Assembly (NCBI GenBank): GCA_026184775.1
Contig: JANCYW010000006.1
Coordinates: forward strand, 310,001-374,000
Length of the DNA: 64,000 nucleotides
Reading direction: 5' to 3'
Origin: Cyanidium caldarium
Lineage: Eukaryota; Rhodophyta; Bangiophyceae; Cyanidiales; Cyanidiaceae
In this document: positions 1 through 10,800 of the stretch, piece by piece
Layout: every line of letters begins with the position of its first letter
Position numbering within the stretch: position 1 is the stretch's first letter
Notes under the pieces: generated by a model
Databases searched by the model: none
The model's input: only the letters and a program-made list of their open reading frames with translations
What the model was told of the DNA's origin: nothing
Program-made: the position numbers and the translations under genes

Positions 1-1
1 G

Positions 2-1738
2 TGCTACTTGTGGCATCACCACGGTTTCACCCTGCTCGATCGTCTGGAGGGCGTGCTCGATCGTCCTGGCACTTTGCGTGCCGTCCTCTTCATGATCGGC
101 ATATCGATCGTGCGCTCGGCGCTCTTCTTCGGCGCCGTCACTCGTCCCTTGCAACTAGTCTACATCGCCGTCGGCCTGTGCCTGTGCTATTTAGGCATGC
201 GACGGGTGGCTTACGTCGCCTGGCTGAACGAGCGCCTGGCGGCCTGGCGCAACCGCCTCGTCCACATCCGTCCGTACCTGCTCACCGCATCCGGTTGTGA
301 ACGCGCCGCCGAGGGCTTTCAGAAAGAGTGGCGCAAGATGTTCCGCTCCGGGGTGGCCTACTGCTGGTCGGTGGCGCAATTCCTGCGCACCGCCAACTGG
401 TGGAGCTGGGCCGACGTGTCCACCGCCGTGGCGTGCCGCGATTTCCGCTTTCGATTGAAGTTCATTCACGACGTGTTGGAGCCGCTGACGCTGCAGCGGG
501 TATTCGGACGGCGGGCGGCCAGCGGTGACGATACGCCACGCCAGCCGCTCATTCTGCAGGTGAACAGTTTGGTGGGGCTGCGGGCTATGGCCGAAATCCG
601 CACTGCCAAGGACAGCACATTCGTGGTGCAGCAGGGCAGCATGCCGTGGTGTGAGCGGCTGTTGGAGGCGGCCGGCGCCACGGTGCGTTACGGACGCCGG
701 GTGCGCCGCATCGAGGCGGTGCCGGCGGAATCGTCCACCGATGATGCCGGGGCGGAGCGGAAATGGCGGCTGGTGCTGGACAAACGCGCTCGAGACCATC
801 ATCACCACGACGGCGACGGCGACGGCAACGACATGCAAGATCTGTTGTTCGACGCGGTGATCATCGCCTGCTCGGATCCGCCGCCGCTGTCGCGGGTGGA
901 TTACTCGCAGTTGCAGACGCCGCGCAACGACCGGCCCGACGAGCGGCAATCAGCGCCCGAAGCGGCCGTAGTGTCGGCGGCCTTGGGAGACGCCGAGGAC
1001 GCGCCCTCCCACACCTCCACGACCACCGGTTCCTCCTCGCGCACCCCGCTGATGCCAGCGCTGCACATCGTGGTGTTGGTGAGCGGCGTGCTACATCCAC
1101 CAGCGCTGCCCGGATTGGGCGCACGCACCACCGGCGGCCTGCCGGATCTGTTGGTGTTCCGCGAGCCGGTCCTCTGGTCGGATGGCTGGCGAGGGGCCGA
1201 CGACTGCCAACCCGGCTTGGCGTCGATCGAAAGGGTGGCGCGCGTGTCGGCCGCCGAAGCCCATGGCGCGCCAGACGCCTCCCGCTACCTGTACAAGTTG
1301 GTGGTGCTCACCGCGCCCATGCCCTACCCGCCGGCATTCCGGTCGATGGTGTCCGGCGCGCCCTCCGCGGCGCAACTGCAATCCATTGCCGAGACGTTGA
1401 TACCGCCGTCGATGCTGCCGCACCTGTTCGGCGCCGATCAGACCACCTGGCAGCTGCACGGGGTGTACGCCTCGCGACATCACCGCTTCGCCTGTCGCCC
1501 GCTGGTGTCGCACGAAGAGTCCGATCGCGAGCTGGCCAACGTGCTCGGGGTGCGCGCGCTCTACCCCTCCATCATCAAACGGCTAGCACCCGGCATGGAG
1601 ATGAACGCGCTGGGTGCGCGCATGGCCTGCACGCTGCTCAACAAACGCATCCGCTGGATCGTGCCGCGCCCCGACGAGGTGCCCGCGTACGAAGCCATGC
1701 TCAAGTCGCCGCTGAACCGCATCGGCTGGCGAGAATAG
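2..1738 (+). CDS. Prenylcysteine oxidase-like protein (5' partial)
   Basis: The frame is open to the left window edge, so the N-terminus and the FAD-binding Rossmann region of this family lie outside the window. The visible part resembles the prenylcysteine lyase/oxidase C-terminal domain. It has a stretch starting PYLLTASGCERAAEGF, a VNSLVGLRAMA segment where the family has INxMVGxVSLA, a following segment like the family's EGGNKLVCERLL, and GMEMNALGARMA near the end where the family has AMEMSAIAxxNA. Family members use FAD to oxidise the thioether of prenylcysteine released when prenylated proteins are degraded, usually in lysosomal or vacuolar compartments. A hydrophobic stretch near the left edge (around positions 85-200) could be a membrane segment. 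A His/Asp-rich loop (positions 790-840) is low complexity. The gene is convergent with VPS13, about 94 bp away. The family call rests on motif memory, not a search. Confidence 0.6.
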   Translation, partial: CYLWHHHGFTLLDRLEGVLDRPGTLRAVLFMIGISIVRSALFFGAVTRPLQLVYIAVGLCLCYLGMRRVAYVAWLNERLAAWRNRLVHIRPYLLTASGCERAAEGFQKEWRKMFRSGVAYCWSVAQFLRTANWWSWADVSTAVACRDFRFRLKFIHDVLEPLTLQRVFGRRAASGDDTPRQPLILQVNSLVGLRAMAEIRTAKDSTFVVQQGSMPWCERLLEAAGATVRYGRRVRRIEAVPAESSTDDAGAERKWRLVLDKRARDHHHHDGDGDGNDMQDLLFDAVIIACSDPPPLSRVDYSQLQTPRNDRPDERQSAPEAAVVSAALGDAEDAPSHTSTTTGSSSRTPLMPALHIVVLVSGVLHPPALPGLGARTTGGLPDLLVFREPVLWSDGWRGADDCQPGLASIERVARVSAAEAHGAPDASRYLYKLVVLTAPMPYPPAFRSMVSGAPSAAQLQSIAETLIPPSMLPHLFGADQTTWQLHGVYASRHHRFACRPLVSHEESDRELANVLGVRALYPSIIKRLAPGMEMNALGARMACTLLNKRIRWIVPRPDEVPAYEAMLKSPLNRIGWRE

Positions 1739-1785
1739 GGAGCGGGGATGAAAGGAGCGACATGCGTCTTTATCCACGCTGCACC

Positions 1786-1806
1786 CACACACACACACAC
1801 ACACAC
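1786..1806. repeat. (CA)n microsatellite
   Basis: A run of about ten CA units lies in the short spacer between the two convergent genes. Similar CA/TG tracts occur at 22521-22534, 22856-22872 and 34057-34075. Confidence 0.9.
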
Positions 1807-1832
1807 GCTTTCCGTTCCATTTCTTCTTCTGT

Positions 1833-4800
1833 TCAGCTTCTGGTCGAGTCGTGATCCGACGCCGCGACGTCCGCGTCCGACGAGGCCGGCGTCGTGCCGC
1901 CCACAAGCCTACCCGCCCCGCCCAGTCGCGCACGCGCTTCCCATTGCGTTGCTGTGGGGCACGCCGACTCGGTGACGCCCAACAGCGCCGAGCGCAGACT
2001 GGGACGCTTGTTCAGCTCGTCCTTGTTGTTATCATCGTCAACGCCGCTGCGTTCCGGCGTCCTCGCCTCCTGTTTCTGCGCGGCTCCCGCGCCCGGCCTA
2101 CTGCTGCTTCCCAACACCCCCGCCGACAGCGCCGCCGTGGGTGTGGTCGGCGGCGAGGCCCCTGAATCGCCCGACGGCGACGGCGCCCCACTGCGATACC
2201 GCGCCGTGCTGCGGGCCCCGCGCGCCGACCCGCCCCCGGAACTGCCAGCGCCACCGCTACTGCTGGCCGCCATCGGCCGCGACAACGCCTTCCACACCCG
2301 ATTGCGGGTGGCCTTGGCGTACGCCATGCCGCTCACCGCGGTGACCGCGCCCGCAAACGATTGTCCCACGTCCAGTGCCGTACCGCCCAACCCGGTGACG
2401 ATGCCCTTGCCGGCCGACGCCAAATGCAGCTCCCGCAGCTGCTTGCCGACGTGCTTGGCGCGCTCGCTCGCCGTGCCCCACACGTTCATCGGCGCGCCCA
2501 GCATATCCAACGATCCGACCAGCATGTGCCAGTTGCGCAGTGCCGCCCATGTGTAGTGCTGCACCACTTGCCGCTGCAGCTGTCGCATCGTGCTGAAGTG
2601 TTCGTGCAGCGCGATCGACGGCAGGCTCACCACCGCGTTGGTCACCCGCGGCACGTACGCCAGCGCGAACCGCAGCCGCTGCATCAGCGCCTCGTTGGCG
2701 CGGTGCTCCAGCGCGCCCAGTTCATGGCGATGCGGCAGCGAGGCCGGCCGCCAGGTGAACACACAATCCACATCGTCAACGGCACCGGCGTTGACGTACA
2801 CCGCCACCACGCGGTCCTCGGCGAACATACCCGCGATCGACCGCCGCGACCGACTCGAGGCACTCCCGACTCCATCCGCCGCCTCTGCATCGGGCGGCGC
2901 CGTCGTCCGCTGCAACAACACCACGTCGGTGCCCATCATCGACTGCAACTCGTCCAGCACCTGCACTGCCACGGCCGCCACCCGCCACACGATCTGCGTG
3001 TCCAGCACCAGCGACACCCGCTCGACGGCCGTCTGCAGTGACCGCACGTAAAGCAGGCGCTCGCGAGTGCACGACCCGAAGGTCAATTGGGCGAACGGAG
3101 TCGACGGGGTTGTCGGGCGCACGGCGCCCACTGAAGTCGTCGCCGAGGAGGAGGAGGAGGAGGGCGGGGGCGGAGGTTGCGGCGATGACGTCGACGACGA
3201 TACGTTGCCGCGCTTGCGCGGTGCACCCGCCAACATCACATCCACCCCGCTCTCCGGCACCCGATTGTTCACCGCCACATCCGCCACCAGCAGCGCGCAC
3301 TCCACCTCGCCGCGCACACCCACCTCTACGCCCGCCTGCAACCCCTGCAGCTGCAGCTGGAGCACGCCCCAGGCTTGCCGATCGCGCAGCAGCAGGGAGA
3401 GGCGCGGCAGGGCCACGTACAGCCGCAGCCGGCTCATGTTGATCGGCTGCAGGTAATCGAAACGTGCACGCTCCACCTCCACGGGTGTCGTCGTGGGCGA
3501 ATCGCTCGATTGCACCTCCTCCACCAACAGATACCGCTGCGGGCCGTCGGCGCCCATCCGCAGCAGCATCTCCCGCCCGGCCAGCCGTGCTCGCAGCGGT
3601 TGCATGCTGAGTTTGCGCGTGTCCACCGTAACGTGCTTGGCATCGGAGGCAGGTTCTGCATCGCCATCGACGGCGGCAGCAGCAGCGGCAACCATTGCCT
3701 CCACGGCCTGTTTGCCGGCGCTGACGTGCACGCGCGCCGACCCCAACGGCTCCGGCCAGGTGAACACACTCTGCGAGCGCGGCATCACCGCCAGCGCCAG
3801 ACTGCGCGTCGGACTGCCACTGGCCATTCGACGCACCCGCCGCAACACGTCCAGCGGCACCTCCGACAAGCCGCCCGGCGACTCGGTGTCCGAGCTGCGC
3901 GGTGATACCGCCTCTTCGACCGGCACGCCGTGCTGATGTCGTCGCTTCTGACACACCACCAACCGCACGCCCGTCCGGTTCACCACCAGTATGGTGGTGC
4001 CAGGCAGCGGCGTGCCCAGAAAACGACAAAAGATGCGCTTGCCCGACGTCTGCGCGTCGAAATACATGGAGCGATATGCACTGGCCACCTGCAGCGACGA
4101 CGATGCCGTATTGGCCGTGGAGCGGCGCGGCGGCAACATCGCCGACGTCGGCGCCAATGAGGTGGCGTCGATCAACCCCGACCAACCGGTGTTACCAAAG
4201 CGCAATCGCAACTGGCGGTGGCGGTTGCCGACGTGGAAGGTGAACGGCTGGCCGCGGCCGCGCGACGGCGGCAAAAACACGCCCACCGGTAGGCGATCCC
4301 CCGGGCATGGCGCCGTCGTCGCCGCGTCGCCTCGCTCACCCTCTATCGCTGTGTCCTCGCCGCCCTTGCGCTGCAGTTCGTAGTCCAACGCATCGATCAG
4401 CCAGATGTCTTCCTCGGTCAGATTCACCATCTCGAAGCGCAAACACAGGTGCACGGTGTGCACCAGCGGTAGCAGCGTGCGCGGTATGCCCTCAGCGCTG
4501 AGTCGATCGTCCACGCCCATCTCGGTGACCAGCTCCAACTGGTGATGCCGCCGCTCCGCCGGGATGGCGAAGCCGGGGTTGCCCTGCGGCAGTGGCGCCA
4601 GCCGCACCAGCTGACCGCCTTTGCGGCAGCGCGCCGTCGACAACACCGCATACTCCGAACGCCACATCAGCAGCGGCGCCCGTGCGGAGTTGGCAGTCGG
4701 CGTCAACGCGCCGCTCGCCCGCGTGGCCGCCGGCAACAGGTATTTGGCGGCGGTTTGGGAGGCAGATTTGGTGCTTGCGGCCGCCACCAGCGACAGCTGC

Positions 4801-7800
4801 GCACTGGAGGCCGGCGTGAGCGTGCTCGGCGTGCCGCCCGGGGACGCGGTCGTCGTCGCCTCCGCATCGCTGCCGGAGGCCATCTCTATCGCCTCGGCGC
4901 CGTCGGCCTCGTCGCTGGATGACCGGCCGCTGGCCACCGACAGCGTGTCGGGCGTCTCGCTGGCCAGTGCCTCGCCATCGCGCGGCTCCTCGCCGGACGC
5001 CTTGTCCTCGTCGTCGACGTCGTCCCCGGTTGGCCGACGGCGGCCGCCGAAGACGCGACCGATCGCTCGGGCCGCACGGCGCATCACGCCCTTGGTGGCC
5101 GAGCGCATCGACTTGGCGCCGCGATGCATCATCCACCGCTGCCGTCGATCCGCATACTCCACCTGCACATCCACCCCCCTCACCGCGTTGTACAGCAGAT
5201 ACGGTGCGTACACGTAGAGCAGCGCGCCCCGTAGCGGCACGTGCAGCCGCTTCACCCGGAAACAGCCGTCGGGGCTAATCAGCGTCTGTTTGGCGGCCAG
5301 GTGCAACGCCATGTCCACCGCGTTGCGGTCACTGCGGTCGGGCGCGAACGACACCGTGGCCAGCACCAGCCACGACTGGCCGTCGTCCAGCGATAGCGAA
5401 ACGGTGTGCGGCCGGCCGCGCACGTCAAACTCGAACAGTTCCACCCACTGACCCGATGTGAACGGGCACTCCAGCAGCAACGGCGGCGGCGATGGGGATG
5501 CTGATGGAGCCGCTGTTGCGCTGGTCGCCAGACGTACCTGCAATCGCGCGGTGCACGGCAGCGCCGACACCAGCGTCAGAGGCGGCCCGACGGTGTATTC
5601 GGTCACGAATCGCTCACCGGGCGCATACCGCACGTTCAGCACCGTGGCCGGCGTTGCGGCGGTCGCTCCGCGCGCCACCAGATACGACTTGCCGCTCTTG
5701 CCGGGGCGACTGAGCGCGGCAAAGCTGACGCACTGTTCCGCGCCGCTGCATTGCAAACGCACCCGTTTCGGGCAGAACACCGTGCCAAAGTAGGCCGAAT
5801 CTCCGGGTGCCAGATGTCCGACGGTGCCTCGCGCCACATCCCCGCACGGTAGAGGTATCCACAATTCACCGTCGCCGCTCGGCGTCGACGGCGACGGCGA
5901 TGACGGTCGCGCTGTTTTGCTGTCGCGGCCGTCCGTATCGCGGTGCGGTCGGCGTCCGAACCACGGGAACGTACGGTGTCGCGCCGCAGTCGTGGTGGTC
6001 GTGATTGGCGGGGTCGACTCCGCCGTCTTCAATGTCCTCGCGCCCGTCCCGCTGCCGTGTTGGCAGTGTGCATGCCGCAGACGATCCAACGACAGCATCG
6101 TCGTCGACGTCGACGACGGAATATCCAGGAGCCCTAGCGCGTCCAACGCGACGGTGCGGCTGGTGTTGGTCAGTTTCACCTTGCTGTACAGGTAAAAGTG
6201 GTGCCGGAAGCCGTCGCTCTGTCGCAGCCACGACAACGCCCGGCCGCGGCTGGCAGCTCGCTCTGGCGTCTTTGTCGTCGCCGCGCCGCTGAACGCGCCG
6301 GAGGGGATGCGGCGGGTGAGCGTCGGTTCGCTGGTCGCCGAGACGGCCGCGGTGCTGCTGGGCGAGCGTTCCGCCGCAGACATCGTCGTCGTCGTCGTCG
6401 TCATTTCCCTGGCGGAGTCGGTCGCGGTGGATACCGCTGCGCTGCCGGCGGCGCCCGTCGGCAGCCCCAATCGCACCACATCCTCCGCATCCACCGGAAA
6501 CGTCGGCAGCGCGCCGTACCCGCCTACCTCCATCACCACATTGGCGATCTGGTTGCGCCGCACGCCCGTCAGCGTCTGCTTGCCGGGTCGGCCGGCCACA
6601 TCCCGCCACCGCACCAGCGACGACTGCCGTTGGAGCATCGGCGGCCGCAACGCCACCACCTGGCCCGCGTGCGCCGACTGCGGTGCGCCGGCCTCGTCGT
6701 CGTAGCGCAATGCCACACAGAATTCGCTCTCGTTGTGCAGCGCGAAGGCGCCATACAGACCGCGCTTGCGCGACACCGGCAGGGCGATCTCGGCGCCCAC
6801 CGCACTGAGACGCCCCAGCTCGGCCGGCCCCACGTTCAAGTTCATGCCGCGCCCGCGACCGCCCACCTGCAAATCCGCCAACAACGTGCGGTGGCGTCCG
6901 CGGCTGGCCACGCTCACCGTCAGCGGTAACGGCTCCAGAATCGGATACCATAGACACTGCAGCACCTGGTACGTGTCGATGGCCACCTGCGCTTGCACGC
7001 TGAGGTCCACGTCGAGCTCGTCGGTGCGGCTGCGTTGTCGCATCCACGCGTCCAGCGTCACCGGCGCCGCAGTGAACGCCAACAACGGGTTCTCGGCGCG
7101 GACGGGCGGCTCGCCGATATCGGTGAGGCGCAGCATGGCGCCTTCGAGGTGGAATCGCACGCCTACCTGCGTGCGCAACCGCGACCGGGAGACGGCACGC
7201 GCTCGACGCTCGGTCATCAAGCGCAGCGCGCAGGCGCTCACCACCGACGACACCGCCTCCAACGGTTGGCGTTCGTTCTCCTCGCCGGCCGCCACCGCCT
7301 CCCACGTCGCACAGCCGCCGATCAGCCGGCCGGTCTGACAGTTGCGCAACAGCACACCAGCCGAGACGGTGGCCGGCCGGAGCACCTCCCAGAAAATGGC
7401 ACCGGAGGGAGGGGTCTGCTGAGCAGAGGGCGTCCGCATCGCCATCGAGTCGGTTGTGGTGCCCGAGTCGCCGTGCGTCAGTTGATCTGGGTGGAGTGGT
7501 GCGCTCACCAGCCGCAGTGCCGACGACGACGACGACGACGACGACGTCGTCGTCGTCGTCGCTGAGCGCCGCTCATTACCATCCGTCGTCGCCGCATCGC
7601 CCACATCGGCCACCAAGCGCCCGTTCACCGCCGCATCCTCCGCCTCCGCTTGCAACGCGAAGCGGCCAGTCTCGCGGATGTCGCGCGCGTGCAACACCCG
7701 AAAACGCACCGCCTGCTCCAGTGGGCACGGCGCCTGCATCGTTCCGTCGACGACATCGACGCCCACGAAAGCGCCACAGCTCGGCCCGCCCATATGCAGC

Positions 7801-10800
7801 AGCACGAGCGCTCCGTGCCGCGGCGTGACCATTTCGTATCGATTCTCGTCGATGGACGCGGCCGCGGTATCCTCGTGGGAGGACTCGATGCTCTCGGCGC
7901 TGGTGTCGGCCGGCAGATCCGCCTTGGACGATGGCGGCAACGACACCGTCGACGTGCTTCCGCCGGCCGCCGCCTCCTGTCTCTGCAACTCGGTCTGGGC
8001 CCGCCGGGCAAACGCCAGCAGACGGTCGCGCACCTCGGTCACCACGCCCAGCGGCAGGATCACATCGATCGGCTCGCACTCCATATCCGCCGCGATGTGT
8101 CGGCGATTCGTTGTCGCGTTCGACGGCGACACAAACACGTTGCCCACGGCAGCGAACGGCGCCAACAGCAGCCGCTCCTCCGCATCCGCGGACGCTTCAC
8201 CCACACGGCTGGAGATGCCGCCGACCGCCACATCGACCATCATCGCCTGGTTGTTCAGCACCGCCAGGTCGCACTGCGCCATCAACCGCGCCGACACACA
8301 CGGCTGGCCGTACAAATTGCCGCGGCACGTCTCGTCGGCCACATCCAGCACCAATGCTGCCTGAATGCCGCCGACCACGGCCACACTGAGGCCCAGGCGC
8401 AGCGCCAGCGGATGCTCCACGAAACGCGAGCTGCCAGCGCGTATCGCCGAACGCTTCTGCGCCAACGACGTGTCGCGCACCTGTCGAATGTACGCCAACA
8501 GATCGGGTACTGCGCCGCTCTCGGCCGCCGCCGCCGCTAACGATTTGGAGGGCGAGCGCGTGCTCATCAGACCCTGTCCACCACCAACCGCATCCACAGC
8601 CGCCAACACCGGCATCAACGTCGAGGCCTCGGTTTCAGAGGTATCCGACGTGGGCGTGGCCACCGATCCCAGCAGGATGGACTGCACCTCCCGTCCCAAC
8701 GAGGCGTACGACAACACAATGCGCGCCAGCTTGAGGATGTCCGACGCCGCCACCGAGGCGATGACGTGACCGACGCGAATGCTGAGGTTGGCGCGGGCGG
8801 ACGCCACCGCATCCAAATGACCGCCACGACCCAGCTCGGACGCCACGCCCAGCACCACCGAGTCCAACCGCACAATGTCGCGATGCCGCGACGGTCTGTC
8901 CAGTGTCGCGGTGCAGCAGCTGCCCACTTGCACGCCGCTGAATCGGATGAGCACCACACTGCGCGTATGAAAGTGCAACGACGCGTACGGATCCTCAAAG
9001 TTATCGTCGGTCGCCGCATCGCGGCCTTTGGTCACGCGGTCGTCATCATCATCACCGCCAGCGAGCGCCCGTTCGGCTTCATACGCGCGTGCCGCCCGTT
9101 CGCGGATCTCCCCAAACGCCGCGCCACTCACCAGCGCGTCGTGGTCGGTGCGCTCGCGCAGTGGCGCCAGCGTGATCGCGTCGCCGGCGTAGATGTGCAG
9201 CTCGCCCACTTCGGCCACCAGGTGTTCGCCGGCGGCCATCGCGGCGGGCGATTCAACGCGGACGACGCTGTCGGCCTCGCCTCCACCGCCCGCATAGTCC
9301 TCCAGGTGCACCTGCAGTGCGCCAAAGTGTAGCGATACCATCGTCGGCGGCGGGTTCAGCCACAGTCCCGAGTCCACCACCTCGCCCAACTGCATCTGTA
9401 CCTGATTCAACATCTCGGCGGTGTACTCCCGGCCGACCTCGGCGTACCGCAGCAGCGTCTCCGGTATCCAGAAACGCAACAGGCCGAGGATGCGTCCGCG
9501 GGTGGCGTACACCGACAGCGGCCAGAAACCCAGGTACAGCTCCAGCGGGCCGTTGACGGGCAACTGCAGCCGAAACTGCAGTTGCGAGTCGGCGGCCGAC
9601 GACTCGCTTATCGTGCGGTTCTCCACCATCACCTGCTGCTCCGCATCCACGACGCGGATCGTCTCGCCGCAGGCACTCATTTTGAGGGTGTTGTCCGGCA
9701 GCACCGCCAGGTCGAAGGCGAGGCGCTGCAACCGCGCGGCCATGACCAGAGACGTTGGCGCCGCCAGCGCTCGCAACGTCACCGCCGGCAGGCGCACGCG
9801 CAACTGCAGCAGCGCACCGGCGGTGTGTGTGGCACCGCTGGCCACCGTTGGCGCCGCTCCGAAATGGCGTGCGTACGTCGTGAAATCCGACGCGACTGTC
9901 GAGGCCACCTGACGATACAAGGCCCGCATGGCAGCGGTGGGTTCGCGGACGCGCTGATGCGACGAGGTCGCTGCATCGCCGTCGGCACCGCCCCGCGGCG
10001 GGCGTAGGCGATGTCGATGCGCGTCGATAAAGCGGGTCAGGCGCTGCACCGCTCGCCCCGAGGTCAACCCAGAGGCGACGTGCAGCAACCGCACCAACAC
10101 TCCGATCAGCGTCCGCAACACCCAGTGCACGGCCAGCATGGCCCAGCGTTGTTGACGCACCGCCATCGGCAACACCGTCGGTACCAGCAACCGCTCCAGG
10201 GCCACGACCACGTCGCCAGAATCGGTCAGCACGCGCTCGGCGTGCGCGCGCATCGTCAGCACCTCCTCCAGCGGCATCGACGCCTCCATCTGACGCAGCC
10301 GTTTCTGGGCGCGCAGGTCATCCGCGAAATGCGCCAAGATATATGTCCGAGCGTACACCCGGCGCTGCCGAATGTGCTCCAGCACCCGCTGCATAGAGCG
10401 CTGCTGTAGCGCTCGGCGGGCCACATCCCGCGCACACCGCAGCGCAAACCGCAACCGCCGCTGGGCGGGCGGCTCCCCGGTGTGGGCGTGCAACAGCGGA
10501 CGGTGTCGCGCGGCCAACTCTTGCAGCTGCGCCTCGTGGGACATGAACACCAGCGCGCCGATGAGCGTGTCGCCGCCCTTACCCAGGCCCGCCCGAAACG
10601 CCGCACTGAGCATATCCGAGTACTGCCGTTTGGATATCTGCAGCGCGATGTCTCGCAGGTGCACCTCCAGGGTGGTCTGGAACGCCGACTGGAAACCGGC
10701 GACGCCCACCGCCAGTTCTAGGGCACTCGGGCCCAGCACCGTTCCGCCGCCCTGTTGCACGCACGCCTGCAGATGCGCAAAGTCGGGCGACGGCCGCTTC

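Noticed and set aside
191-949. Long antisense frames over the prenylcysteine-oxidase-like gene, and similar ones over VPS13, REV1, CCT4 and PI4K
   Set aside because: All mirror a strongly supported gene and show Arg/Ala/Gly-rich translations typical of shadow frames.
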